Counted from the stretch's first letter, positions 22,271-34,125 are shown. The stretch: DNA of 64,000 bases from Ampelocalamus luodianensis (GCA_036346255.1 CM070625.1:15895488-15959487), one strand, 5' to 3'. Made by a program: numbers and translations. Notes: generated from the letters alone by a model not told the origin.

Positions 22271-22386
22271 AAGAAGAGGCAGAAGACAGAAAGTACTTCT
22301 AGCACATATACATCTCTTTTAGTCTTTTTTTTTTGTTCTTGATAACTGGGAAACAGCAAACCAAAACTACATGTGCTCAGTTATTA

Positions 22387-22539
22387 CTAATAACCCATAG
22401 TCGACCATGTGACATTGACGGTAACCAAATTCTTGAGACCCTCCCCATTTCCAATGTGAAGTTCACGAACCTTGACACAAAGCTCACGAACTTGGCTCTG
22501 CTGAAGACGATAATATGTTGGATCCCCTTCGTCATCAAG
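22387..22539 (-). pseudogene. Unidentified coding remnant
   Basis: A minus-strand open stretch of 50 residues starts LDDEGDPTYYRLQQSQVREL, continues KVRELHIGNGEGLKNL and ends with TAG at 22387-22389. The composition looks like real protein, not GC-rich noise. It lies immediately beyond the truncated end of the LTR element at 22586. I do not recognise the family. Confidence 0.4.
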
Positions 22540-22662
22540 CAATATATGACTCATTTGTGTCTACAATTGTGGCTTCAAATCTCACTGTCCAAAGAGATGC
22601 TAACCGCCACCAAGGATCTTTGTCCTTGAAGGGCGCAAAGCCAACACGAGACTTATCCATCA

Positions 22663-24550
22663 ATCCCCTAAGTCTTGTGTGTCTCCTTGGAGGAATCTGA
22701 GCCATCCCGATCCTAGAGCGGCGTCGTCCTGATTTCAACGCCGAGGCGTCCCCAAACTTGATGAGCCTCGAGCGCTGAGTCACGCTGGAGAAGAACTCCC
22801 GCCGCCGGTCATGTGGTGGGTGTCGCGGTGTCGAGGCACCACCCGTCGGTCTTCTTTGCCGGAACTTTTGCCGAAGAGGCGTGTGCTTTTGGCTCGTCAA
22901 GGTGGAGGAGAGCGCTGCGCGGTGCGGCCGAGGTAGTTCGATGCTCGCTGAGCAATGAACAGAGCGGATGCTCCTCCTCCTCCGCTGCGCGGCGTGGGCA
23001 CGGCCGCGTCGTGGCTGCCGACAATCCTGGCCCGGTGACCGGTTTGCGCGATTGTAGCAAGAGTCGCCTCGTCGTCGGCTCTTGTTTGCCGCGGCGCGCC
23101 CCTGGGCGCCTCCACGGTCATCACCCTCGGCACGTCCTCGCGCCCATGCCTGGGCGTCTTTGCGCGGCTTGCCGCGTTTATCACGCATGAGGCCGCCTGT
23201 CGTGGAAGAAGGCTCCCCCTTCTTCCTGTCACCTTGGCCGACAGCCCACTCCTCCCGAGTGAGGAGGAGCTTCCCGCCAATGGTGACGGGTCCCGAGAGA
23301 GACTGTGGCTCATCACTGTTGACGACCTTGAGGTGACCTATCGCCTCCTCGATCGACATCGTGGAGAGGTCCAGCGACCGGATCGACCGAGCCATCCGCT
23401 TGTACTTCTCGGGGCCGCAGCGAAAGAGCTTCTCGACGCCTCTCTCTCGTAGGTGTGTCGCCGAACTTTACCAACTTCGCAGCAGAGTGTTGAGACGGAG
23501 CAAAGTCATCAACGTCCTCACCGGCTTGAAGGCCGGGTCTCCCACTCCGTCGCGAAGTGCTGCGGCAGGGACTTGCGGTGCGGTCGCCTGCCGTCGCGCC
23601 GCGGCGATGGCGTCCCAAGCCTCCTTGGCGATCGCTTGTTGGAGAGCGAATCGCATCTCGGGCGGATCTGCGGCGATGAGGGCATCCAGCGCCGTCGATC
23701 TGATCGTAGTCGGCGTCGCCGCACGGACCGCCTCCCACATGTGCCGCACTGAGCCTCACCTTCATCACCGCGCCCACTCGGCGTAGTTGGCCTTGGTGAG
23801 GGTAGGCCACCCACCGCCGGGCGGCGTCACGACAACGACACGAACCCGTGGTAACCACGCACGGTCCGGGAGAGAACCACGCGCTGTGAAGGCCGTGCTC
23901 TCTATCGACCCGTCTGCCCCGTTGTCGTGCGCGCTCTTCCGGGGTGCCACCGTCGGCGCGCCTCCTCGAGCGCCACCGCCGAGTGCGCCTCCTCGGAGCG
24001 CCACCGCCGTCGCGCCTCCTCGAGCGCCATCAGCGCGACGCGCTGTCGGATTGCCGCCAAGCTCGTGGCGTCGCGGCGCCCATCGCGCTCGCCGCTCGTG
24101 CCTCCTCTCCAGCCGCTCAAGGTCGCGTCGGTCGCTATCGCGAGATGGAGCTGCTGCTGCCGCCGCGCAGACCTTGACCTCGCCGCGCCGCCTGCGCGCC
24201 GATCTGCGCCGCCGCCGCTTCCACCTCCGCCTGCTGCCGCCTCGCCCGCGCCGGCCTCGGCGCTTTGCGCCGCGCGCGTCTCGCCGCCGCTCGCTCGCGC
24301 TGCTTTGCCGCGGCGAGCTCGGCCGTCCGCTGACGCCGCGTGCTCGAGGCGACCGAGCGCTGAGACTGCCCTGCGGACATGGCGCGCTACTGGGGGGTGT
24401 TGCGTGGAGAGAGGGCTGCTTCTGACGAGCTGCTGCCCGTCTCCGGAGAGGGGTGAGCGTGGACAGCCGGAGCTGCTGCTGCTACCGGCTGGGGCTGCTG
24501 CGAGGCCGGAGAAGGAGATGAGCAGGAGATGCTCAGGCTACAGGATAGTA
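22663..24550 (-). pseudogene. copia-type gag remnant (copy B)
   Basis: Minus-strand fragments include LTKANYAEWAR (about 23770), MWEAV and ALDALIAADPPEMRFALQQA with KEAWDAI (about 23600-23750), then TMSIEEAIGHLKVVN (about 23320) and a zinc-knuckle-free region to SVRGS-type protease-proximal sequence near 22740. Many frame changes. No integrase, reverse transcriptase or RNase H is present. Confidence 0.75.
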
Positions 24551-24566
24551 TAGCTCTGATACCACT

Positions 24567-24924
24567 TGTTAGTCGCTGGACTCTTACTATTGGTGATAGC
24601 AAGATCCTTACTCTCATGGAGAGGATGACACTTGGAGATGGGGCAATTTTTCTTGTATATTTCTCTTCACAATGTCATGCCAACCTGAGGGGTTGGGGAT
24701 ACATATTTATAGGGCTAACCAGCCAAGCATATGCCAAGCATATGCTAGTCTAAGATCTTTCTGTCCAGATCTTGTGTCCTAGATGCTCTGTCCCCAGATG
24801 CTCTGTCCTCTAAAGCTAGTCCTAAAGCTAGTCCAAGATGCTCTGTCCAAAAGAGATGCTAACCGCCAGTCAAGGATGCTGTCATTGAAGGGCGGCAAAA
24901 GCCAACACAGAGACTTATCCATCA
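24567..24924 (-). repeat. 5' LTR of copy B
   Basis: Starts TGTTAGTCGCTGGACTC and ends GACTTATCCATCA on the plus strand. It includes the AAGCATATGCCAAGCATATGC block shared with the LTRs at 59141 and 61324. Confidence 0.85.
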
Positions 24925-25195
24925 ATCTCAACCTCAACTCCCCATCCAAAGAAACGGGCACCACTGACGAAAACACGGAATGCTCTGGTGCCACAGAGCC
25001 ATCGGAGAGGACAATTTCGTCTGTGTATCCGCCGCTTGTAAATGCAACTAGGTGGTCACGCGCGCTACACAGCGCTCGGCCGTGGAACATGAGATTCGGA
25101 AGAGAAGTTTCAGTCGTATGATGTTCAGATTCGGAACAATTCAGGATACAACAGCAGCAACAAATATCCATATTTGGATAGTGCAGAACTGTCAA
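24925..25195 (-). pseudogene. Unidentified coding remnant next to copy B
   Basis: A minus-strand frame contains ETSLPNLMFHGRALCSARDH followed by LVAFTSGGYTDEIVLSDGS, running into the LTR. It follows the donor end of the ureide permease remnant but does not match that family's next exon as I know it. The family is unrecognised. Confidence 0.35.
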
Positions 25196-25204
25196 TATAT
25201 GTAC

Positions 25205-25870
25205 CTATGACAACCTTCAGACTTGAGGCCATGACCTCGGTGACTGAAAGTCCAACGAATGCCCGGCCGTACTGCGTGGCCAGGGTTCAGAGGCTGATGA
25301 CGACACCACCCGCCATCGCGAACATGATCGAAAGCCAGTTATCCTGCATTGTTCAATTGACAGTTAAAACACTTGCACTGCAAAAATTCTGAACAAGTCT
25401 GATGCACCAATTGAAGTTCTTGCTGACAGACCAAAGTATTTAGACATGTTAAACTTCAGGTCCGCAAAGAGTGAAAACCATATCACACTTACATACCGCT
25501 TGAGTTTCAGTCCTAAAGATTGACGTGTTTAGCTTTCCATGATTGGATAAGTGAGTACTGTACAGTGGCTGATGGTGACCTGCGTGAGCTGGGTGAGCAA
25601 ATTGGGCGTCTCCGGCGTGTCATCGCCGATCTGAACGAAGGTGAAGGCGATCAACACGGCGGCCAGGAAGTTGGTCATGGAGTAGTCGAGGTACATGTTC
25701 TGCGGCAGCCGTCCCCGGCGCTCTAGCACGGCGAGGACGGCAGGCCAGGTGCCCAGGAGCACTAGGGCCACAACCATCAGGCCAATAGCGCCGCCGATGT
25801 CCTTCACCAGATACATCACGGCGTGCTCGTCGGCGCCGGAGAACCATGGACAGAGACAATGGCAGAGCTA
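25205..25870 (-). pseudogene. Ureide permease (UPS) fragment, two exons
   Basis: Exon A (25816-25580 from the Met, possibly extending in frame to about 25860 as CPWFSGADEHAV) encodes MYLVKDIGGAIGLMVVALVL, GTWPAVLAVLERRGRLPQ, YLDYSMTNFLAAVLIAFTF and GDDTPETPNLLTQLTQ. Exon B (25343-25205) encodes DNWLSIMFAMAGGVVISL then TLATQYGRAFVGLSVTEV. Introns have GT..AG borders. These match the first two membrane segments of plant ureide permeases, plasma-membrane importers of allantoin and uracil. TGA at 25287-25289 interrupts exon B, and the remaining exons (about 300 residues) are absent. So it is a truncated pseudogene, cut off near the LTR element at 22586-24924. Confidence 0.85.
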
Positions 25871-25899
25871 CCTGATTCAAGAAAGGAACTTTGTCAGAA

Positions 25900-26170
25900 C
25901 GAACGAATGCATTCAATCGATGGTTGGAAAATTCATAGGACTACATGTACTCTATTAAACACATCATTAAAAAAAATCCAAGTCGAATTATGAACAGGTC
26001 CAGAAAATCACACACTCTTGATTTGTTGAGATGACAGCTTAATGTTGGATTAGATTAGCCGGTGCTTTGTTAAATTAAGAAAGAGCACTGTAATCATGCA
26101 CCTCACACACAACTGGATGCCATGACGGCAGGAAACGCCTATCGGAGCACATGGAGGATAACGAGAATAT
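25900..26170. other. Upstream flank of the permease fragment
   Basis: AT-rich, no gene. It would have held the permease promoter or an upstream exon. Confidence 0.35.
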
Positions 26171-26354
26171 TTTCATAAAGGGAAATTTGTCATTTTGCCA
26201 TGTGATTCCTATCATTTGCCATTAAGTTCCCGGTAATAGATCAAATGCTACATGTTTAATGAGCCACTTGATTATTTGCCCTTTTGAAGAGAAAAATGTC
26301 AGTTTTGTCCTTGTCTTCTTCTTCCTTGCTCCGTCCCTCACCTCCCTGATGACC

Positions 26355-26890
26355 ATGGCCGGGGCCTTTGCTCGAGCCATTTTTGGCATCCTCCTCACCT
26401 ACCTGCTCTACCGCTACCTCAGCTCGCGCCTGCGCACGCTCCGCCTAGACTGCATCCTCGTCCGCCTCCCGGCCTGCCTCCGCCGCAGCACGGCCAACAC
26501 CATGTTGTTGTACTTTGCACCGATCACTGACCTACTCGGCGCGCTGCAGCCGTACCTCGGCCTGATCGTCGAGCGGCATGGGGTGGGAAGCATGCAGGGC
26601 GCGTGGGTATGGCGGGGCGGATACGCTCGTGAAGTTCCCTTGTGGCGAGGTGCTGTCGGTGGCCGCCAACCTCGAGGCGCCCCGGGAGGTGGTGGCCAAG
26701 TCGTCGCACAACACGCCGTACTGCACCGCGATGCGCTTCGGGGAGCTGGCAGTGCTGCTCCGGTTCGTGCGGCTCGTGTGCACCGTGGGATCCGAGGAGG
26801 CGTCCGCCGCCGCACGGCGGATCGGCGCGGTGAGCCACCCCAACCTCGTGTCTCTCCGCGCGGTGTACGTTGGGCCAGGGCGGTGGTGGC
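26355..26890 (+). pseudogene. Captured kinase-like (TMKL1-type) gene fragment
   Basis: The plus strand begins MAGAFARAIFGILLTYLLYR at ATG 26355, with a hydrophobic segment. A frameshift near 26580-26610 leads to DTLVKFPCGEVLSVAANLEA, then VVAKSSHNTPY and AVSHPNLVSLRAVYVGPGR. This resembles the N-lobe of plant inactive receptor-like kinases of the TMKL1 group, where the glycine loop and catalytic residues are degenerate. The fragment stops at the copia insertion (GTGGC target) and does not continue as kinase after 31981. It lies wholly between Mutator-type inverted repeats, so transduplication is the likely origin. Confidence 0.7.
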
Positions 26891-27305
26891 TATTGGAGCA
26901 CTAACCCTCGGATCGAACTATTGTCGATATCTGAACTTGTGTGTCAAAATTGACAAGCAGATCAGAAATACGACAATGAACCCTTTCGATCAGAAGAACA
27001 AAAAACGCAAACGAACACACACGAGTTTTCAATTTGCGCCGCAAATACTGCCTGCGACTTTTCTGTTTTTCATCTCCTTATATCTACGACAAAACGTATT
27101 ACAGACGGAATCAAACTTCTAGTTGCTTTCGGGTTCGAACTTCGGATGAAGCCGTTTCAACAACAACTTTGATGAGCTACTGATAACATGACGAACCGAA
27201 TCGGATTATGCTAAGATCGAACTGGATTGCTTTATACTTTAACAATCCTTTACAATTCAAAAACAAAAGAGTAGACTAATCTGAATGACAAGTTTAAACC
27301 TAACA
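26891..27305 (-). repeat. 3' LTR of the copia element
   Basis: Ends CAAGTTTAAACCTAACA. The neighbouring internal sequence ATCACCCCCTAAACTTG is, on the minus strand, the polypurine tract. Confidence 0.93.
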
Positions 27306-27314
27306 AATCACCCC

Positions 27315-30300
27315 CTAAACTTGTTGTTCAGACTTCACCTGCTTGATGCCCAATTTCTGTTGCATTTTAGAAAACTTAGCACGACCAAGTGATTTAGTTA
27401 GAATATCAGCAACTTGCTCTTCGATGTTGATATGCTCCACATCCAACTTGCCACCCTCAACACATTCACGTATAAAATGATATCTCGTGTCAATGTGTTT
27501 GCTTCGATCATGATGAACCGGATTTTTGCAAAGCGCAATGGCAGATTTGTTATCTACCATAAGACTGAACTTCTCTGGATCTTGATTCTTGAATTCTCCA
27601 AGCAGTTTACTCAGCCATATGCCCTGGCATGCTGCTGTTGTTGCTGAAATGTATTCAGCTTCACAAGAAGACAAAGCAACAATTTTTTGTTTCTGTGACG
27701 ACCAAGTTATCAGATTTGAGCCAAAAAAGAAAATTGATCCACTGGTACTTTTGCGATCATCAGTGTCTCCTGCAAGATCACTGTCACAAAAACCTACAAG
27801 TCGTGGCTCCTTGCCTTCATCTCTGATATAGGAACACCCAAAACCTTTTGTACCCTTCACATACCTCAAAATGTGTTTTACAGCTGCCATGTGCTCTGTT
27901 GTAGGTGCTTCCATAAACCTACTTACTATGCCCACTGAATATGCTATATCCGGTCTCGTATTTACCAAATAACGAAGGCTTCCAATGATACTTCGATATT
28001 CAGTGTCGTTTACTGAAGAACCACCACCCTTCTTGCTCAATTTCAACCGGTTCTCCATGGGACTATGACATGGATTACAATCATTCATACCTGACAAGGC
28101 TAGTAGTCTTTCAGCATATCCAGCTTGGCATAAAGTAATTCTTCCATCTTCTTGCTCTACTTCAATACCCAAATAATAACTCAAGGGTCCTAGGTCAGTC
28201 ATGCTGAACATTTTCTTCATCTGATTTTTAAACTCAGTTATGCTATCAATGCTTGATCCAGTAATTATTAAGTCATCAACATATACACCAACCAAAAGAA
28301 CTTCTGTACCTTGAATTCTTTTGTACACGACATGTTCCACTTTGCTTCTCTCAAAACCAAGAGATACTAAGGATTGATCCAATTTAAAATTCCATGCCCT
28401 AGGTGCTTGCCGTAGTCCATATAAAGCTTTCTTGAGCCTTAATACCTTCTCATTATTTTCTTTGATATATCATGGAGGTTGTTGCACAAACACCTCCTCA
28501 GCCAATTCCCCATTTAGAAAGGCTGATTTTACATCCATGTGATGAATTTTCCAACCCTGTTGAACAACCAAAGCAATGAGCAACCTCACTGTTTCTATTC
28601 TGGCCACAGGTGCAAAAACTTCTTCAAAATCAATTCCTTGTCTTTGTGCATACCCCTTTGCTACTAATCTAGCTTTGTGTTTGACAACTTTCCCTCTACT
28701 GTCTTTCTTGATTTTGTATACCCATTTTAATCCAATGGCTTTTCGATTAGCTGGTAGATCCACAATTTCCCATGTTTGATTGTCATAGATAGACTTCAAT
28801 TCCTCCTCCATTGCAAGTCTCTAGCATCTTTCTTTTGCAGCTGCTTCATAGCTAGAGGGTTCTTCCAGGGCTAATAAGCAAAGTCCCGAATATTCCAACT
28901 CCATTGGATTAGTAGATTCATATATATCTTTTAAATCTCTATACCGCACTGGTTCTTCTAAAGAGGAGCCACTATCCTGTATTTCTGTAGATGAGTCATC
29001 AGGTACAGAAAGAATTTGTGACTGAGGGGTTCTTGGACTATGGATTTGTGGACTCAGTGGCTCAGGACTATCTCTTGATGGTTCTTCTGTTCCAATCTCT
29101 GACAAACCAGTGTTTTCAGATTCATGATATACAGTAAAGGTATTTCCATTTCCCACTTGAGCATCTTGTTGTATCGAATCAGAATTCCAATCCCAGCTCT
29201 TTTCTTCCTCAAAGAATACATCCCTACTGACATGTAACCTTTTTGACATAGGATCATAACACCGATAGGCTTTTGATCCTGGCTCATAGCCAATTAAAAC
29301 CATTGTTTTGCTTCGATCATCCAGCTTCTTTAAATTTGGGTGTACTGTTTTGACATGGGCAATGCAGCCAAATGTCCTCAAGTGATGAACACTTGCTTTC
29401 TTTTGTGCCATGCTTCATAAGGAGTACAATTCACAAGGCTCTTTGTAGGAGATCGGTTCAGCAAATATACTGCAGTCATAACTGCTTCTCCCTAGAAAGT
29501 TGCTGGCATATTCATGCTCTTGAGTAAACTTCGAGCCATCGATACCACAGTTTGGTTTCTCCTTTCCACCACCCCATTCTGCTGTGGTGAATAAGGTGCT
29601 GTTAGAAACCTTTTTAGCCCTTGATTATCAGTAAAAACCTCAAAATCTTTTGATGTAAACTCTCCTCCTCTGTCAGTCCAAAAAGATTTCAACTGACAAC
29701 CTGATTCCACTTCAGCTCTAGATTTGATTTTCTTGAAAGCATCCAATGCCTGATCCTTTGTTTTCAGCAAAACAAGCCACATATACCTAGTACAATCATC
29801 CACTACTAACAAGAAGTAACTATTTCCTGCTGGTGTGGATGGTGTGATTGGTCCACACAAGTCTCCATGAACTAGTTCAAGAGGATTCTCTGATCTGTAC
29901 AGAGATTGTTGTGGAAAAGACTTCCTTCGATGCTTTCCAATCAAACATCCTTCACATAGTTGTTCTATGTGATCAATATGGGGCAGACCCTCTACCATCC
30001 CCAATTGAGATAAATTTCGTAGAGCACAAAAATTTAAATGACCATACCTCTTGTGCCATTGCCAAGCAAGACTTGATCCTTTGCTAACAAAGTGCATGTG
30101 CTCACGGTTGTAGGTTCAGTATATACAAACGATTCCCAGAACATTTCACCTTGGCCAGCATCTTCCTTTATTGATAAAAAATAGTCAAGTTCCCATCTTC
30201 AATAGTAATCTTGCATCCATTCTCTTCTAATTGACCGAGACTCAATATGTTGCTTCGAAGTTGGGGTATGTAATAAACTTCGGTTAGCGCTTTATGCTCC

Positions 30301-31530
30301 TGATTTCTGCATTTGAGAATCATAGTTCCTCTGCCACGAATATCCACTACAGATCCATCACCGAATTTTACGTTTCCTCCAATAGACTCGTCCAACTCAG
30401 CAAATACTCCTCTGATGCCTGTCATGTGATTACTAGCACCTGTATCGAGATACCAAGTGCAATCAACTTCCTCTATGGCAGACTTAAGTTCTGGTCTTAC
30501 CTTTTGTTCATTAAGCATCACCACCTTCGACGAGTCACCATCATATTTCTGAATCTCACACATCTCAGCCATCAGGAGTTCTGGTTCTTCATCAGTTTGC
30601 TTCTGAGCAAGGTTTGCATGCTCCCTCTTCAGCAATCGACATTCGGAAGCGTAATGTCCATAGACATCACAATTGAAACATTTGATCTTCGTTTTGTCGG
30701 TTTTCTTATAAGGTTTCTTGTCGGTGTCATCACCCCGACCACCATGGTTACTTCGGCCGCGCCCTCGGCCACTGCCACGCCAGCCGCCCCTTTTCAATGA
30801 TTCCCATTGTCCTCGAGTTAGTAGCAGTTGCTCCTCTTCTTCTGCCAATGATTCCCATTGTCCTCGAGTGAGCATTAACAGTTCTTTCTCTTTCTCAGTT
30901 CTTTCAGTGTGTCGCCCTTTGCTGCTTTCTTCAAATACCCTCAGACGCCCGACTGCTTCTGTTAGAGACATGGTAGACAAGTATCCCCATTGCTCTATTG
31001 TGCCAACAATCTGAAGAAATCTATCTGGAACAGCACTGAAAAGCTTTTCAACGACTGAACTTTCTTTTACCTCAGTGCCGAGGGAGCGAATTTCACTCAG
31101 CAATGTTCTCACTGTCTCCGATGATCAGTCGATCAAGACTTCTTTTCAGTACTTGCACCTTTGCCTTCCTCACCCGATCTTCACCAATTTGCATTTCTCT
31201 GATGGCCTCCCAAGCTTCTCTTGCCGTCTGTTTGTCTGCTATTGCCATCATAACTCCGTCCGGCACAGCCTGAGAGATCGCAGCCAGAGCTCCTTGATCC
31301 TTCTCTTCCTCGACCAGAGCTTCGCCCTCAACTGCTGCCCATACGCCGAGTGAGCGTAAGATGATTCTAATCTTAACTACCCAAAGCCCATAATTGGTGT
31401 CATTCAAGATTGGATACTGAATCGGTACAAATCCTCCCCTCGCTTGTGTTCTTGCTGGCGACGACGTCTCGACGTCGGTTGGAGCAACCTTCAATGGCAG
31501 CTCCTTCTTGGATGACTTATCATCCGACAT
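27315..31530 (-). pseudogene. copia gag-pol polyprotein, broken
   Basis: The domain order on the minus strand is copia. Gag runs from 31530 with zinc knuckle CFNCDVYGHYASEC near 30665. The protease motif WYLDTGASNHMTG is near 30450. Integrase (30097-29492) has an HHCC region (WHKRYGHLNF, CEGCLIGKHRRKSF), GDLCGP, TDRGGEF and PQQNGVVERRN. Reverse transcriptase has DVKSAFLNGEL (28510-28540) and YVDDLIITG (about 28280). RNase H has CDSDLAGDTDDRKSTSG, SSCEAEYI and KHIDTRYHFIRE (27480-27780). Integrase before reverse transcriptase defines Ty1/copia. Frameshifts (near 31100, 30150 and 29450) and stops at 28821-28823 (TAG) and 28470-28472 (TGA) disable it. Confidence 0.93.
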
Positions 31531-31547
31531 CGTCTTCTACGATCGAT

Positions 31548-31559
31548 GCTCTGATACCA
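31548..31559 (-). other. Primer-binding site of the copia element
   Basis: GCTCTGATACCA, the complement of TGGTATCAGAGC (tRNA-iMet type), two bases from the 5' LTR at 31562. Confidence 0.9.
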
Positions 31560-31561
31560 AA

Positions 31562-31976
31562 TGTTGGAGCAGTAACCCTCGGATCGAACTATTGTCGATA
31601 TCTGAACTTGTGTGTCGAAATTGACAAGCAGATCAGAAATACGACAATGAACCCTTTCGATCAGAAGAACAAAAAACGCAAACGAACACACACGAGTTTT
31701 CAATTTGCGCCGCAAATATCGTCGCGACTTTTCTCGCTTTTCATCTCCTTATATCTACGACAAAACGTATTACATGCACGGAATCAAACTTCTAGTTGCT
31801 TTCGGTTCGAACTTCGGATGAAGCCGCTTCAACAACAACTTTGATGAGCTACAAGAATCGATTTAAACCGAATCGGACTCTGCTAAGATCGAATCGATTG
31901 CTTTATACTTTAACAATCCTTTACAATTCAAAAACAAAAGAGTAGACTAATCTGAATGACAAGTTTAAACCTAACA
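31562..31976 (-). repeat. 5' LTR of the copia element
   Basis: Starts TGTTGGAGCAGTAACCC and ends CCTAACA on the plus strand. It matches 26891-27305. Confidence 0.93.
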
Positions 31977-31981
31977 GTGGC

Positions 31982-32125
31982 TCGGTGGGGACCGGCCGGA
32001 TCCATCTCGACCAGAAGGGAAGAGGAGAGTTGGGAGGAGATCTGGTGGAGGAAGAAGGGAGAGGGGATTTGGATGAAAGAAGAGAGAAGGAGAAGGAAGG
32101 AGAAGGTGATGGAGAAGACATGGCT
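31982..32125 (-). pseudogene. Possible second captured gene 5' end in the Mutator-type element
   Basis: On the minus strand a CT-rich leader-like stretch (32120-32010) is followed by ATG encoding MDPAGPHRAT, then the copia insertion. CT-rich leaders before an ATG are typical of grass transcripts. No homology is recognised. Confidence 0.3.
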
Positions 32126-32265
32126 AAAATTGTCTAAAATGACAAAAAAAATATAGCAAGAGGCATATAAAAGATGGAGCATTTGATCTATTATCGAGAA
32201 CTTAATAGTAAATGATAGAAACCTCGTATAAGGTGTGGTAAAATGACAAATTCCCCTTTCATAAG

Positions 32266-34125
32266 CAGGATTTTCAAGAAAGCTGAGATTTCCTTATAGA
32301 ACCGAATTGCCTGACCAAAAAAGCAACAAAAAAAAAGAGGAAAATCAGTAAAACAAGAGAACGATACACCGGAATGGGTGGCTGCAAGGGAGCTCACCGG
32401 CGGCACTCGCCGGAGCACGGAGTTTGTCGATTTGGCTGAAGAAGAAGCGGCGACATGGCCGATCTGGACGTTGACAGGCTAAAGAAAACGTTGAGGAGAG
32501 GAGAGGTAGAGAGAGTCGACATCATCCGCGTGGCCATGGCCCTCGTCGGCTTCATCTTTGTGGCCTCACAGGACTCAGGACCATGGACATCCCCTTTCCC
32601 GTCGCCACAAACATCATGGCAGCGGTTCTCGCCACCCCGATCCACCACGGATCCTCTCAATCCGCCCCAAATCCTCCCCTAAATCAGATCTGGGCGGCGG
32701 AGGTGTCGATGTCCACGTCCCAGCGGTTTCGACCTTTTGCGCCACTGTTGTTCAGTGATCGCCTCGGAACCTAGCTGTGCTGGCGCACCGCACGGACCAA
32801 CCGGGCGGCAAAGAGAAAAGGCAAGCGAGGCAGTCGGTCGTATGTGCCCGGCTCCGCCGCCGTAGGGAAAAAAGCAAGGCATGCAGGCACACACGCGGGC
32901 TGACCGGTCGGGCGCGCCTCACGGGAAAATGATAATCAGGCCACGACGGCGCAAGGAAGAAGAGATGGCAAACCAAGTAGAGGCGCTGTAGAGAAGAAGA
33001 CAATGGCGTGGGCTGATGAACTGGGAGGCGGTGGTGGAGAGAGGAAGGCAAGCAACTCGGCATGGAGAACTCAATGCATCCGTCAACAAGTAGTCAAGGA
33101 CATCATCCTCATCACTACTGTCACTACCATTGCGCTTAATCTTCAAAGCATATCATGCTGGAAATGTGCGCAGTATTTTAATTCTAGATTTTATAACGAG
33201 ATAAATATCACAAATAACTGGACCGCCTCCTGCCGGTGATCGAGCTCGACCCGGCCGTCGCGCACCTTACCACCGCGCCCTGCTACGGCTGTTCCGAGAC
33301 GAGGACGCGGGAGGAGGCTCACGGTTGGTTGTTGCTAGCTGCTCGCTTGTTTCTTTTGGCTTCTGATTGTAGGTTTGGAAGGAAGCCACGCACATTGTGG
33401 CATTCCATTATATTTATACAGTACATCAAGGGTGAAGTGTACAAGATAAGGTTGGCAACTAATACAGAGATTACATGAGGTAGTTGGAAACCGAATCAAA
33501 CAAATCACTGAATATATCTACAACCAATGGCATGAAAAGATCCTAGTTGTGCATGAGAAAATCCAGCGGTGTAGCTAGAAAATTTGTGTTGGGCGCACCA
33601 TTGATGCTTAAAAATAGAGTAAATTAAAGGACAACGATTAAGTGATTCTTGGCTGATTGAAAGTTAGAGTCGTGTAAACCTTGTATTACGATGAATATTG
33701 TATTCACATGGTAGTTAACATTTCTATATAATTAGTTGTGCTTTCTGTCCAATTAATTGGCTACTTTACATAATTAGTTGTGAAAACAACTTATTTTATG
33801 GAGTGATAATGATAACAAATACTAACATTGATAAATAATTTTTAAATATATGTGAAAATATTATTAAAAATGTATAGTCATTCCATAATATTTTATTAGT
33901 ACATCACATGACCCGCATGGTCCCAACGGCGCAAACATATAGAGCATCAAACACTTGATTTTTCCAGTTAGAAACTAAAGAAATTCATGAGAGCTAAATA
34001 AAATAAAGTATTTTCATACTATTCACACAATGCCATGCACATATGCAGAGAAAAAGGTGTTCTACAAACTGTGAAGGGAGGATATGGAATACAATTTGCA
34101 TATAATTCCTTCAAGTAAGGTTATC
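32266..34125. other. Intergenic, no gene recognised
   Basis: A plus-strand frame at 32455-32682 (MADLDVDRLKKTLRRGEVER start) and overlapping frames in a GC-rich stretch to 33300 show no family I know. 33500-34110 is AT-rich. Confidence 0.45.

Larger units (their letters stand above)
22586..24924 (-). mobile_element. Non-autonomous gag-only LTR element (copy B), 3' LTR truncated
   Basis: Minus-strand copy of the family seen intact at 59141-61696. The 5' LTR is 24567-24924, with the complement of TGGTATCAGAGC at 24553-24564 beside it. The 3' LTR is only 22586-22662, about 77 bases of the expected 358. The interior encodes a degenerate copia-type gag. The target duplication is lost on the truncated side. 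Confidence 0.85.
26891..31976 (-). mobile_element. Full-length Ty1/copia retrotransposon, defective
   Basis: Two 415-bp LTRs (26891-27305 and 31562-31976) flank a complete but broken gag-pol on the minus strand. GTGGC at 26886-26890 and 31977-31981 is the target duplication. The left LTR starts TATTGG instead of TGTTGG, a point change. The LTRs differ at roughly twenty positions plus small indels, so the insertion is not very recent. Confidence 0.95.
26180..32256. mobile_element. Mutator-type (Pack-MULE-like) element carrying gene fragments
   Basis: Terminal inverted repeats of about 80 bases begin GGGAAATTTGTCATTTTGCC at 26180 and, complemented, at 32256. They share the inner blocks CTATCATTT..ATTAAGTTC and ATAGATCAAATGCT. 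Flanks are TTTCATAAA (26171-26179) and TTTCATAAG (32257-32265), a 9-bp duplication with one difference, the Mutator hallmark. No transposase is encoded. Without the nested copia element (26891-31976) it would be about 1 kb and would contain a kinase-like gene fragment. Confidence 0.85.
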
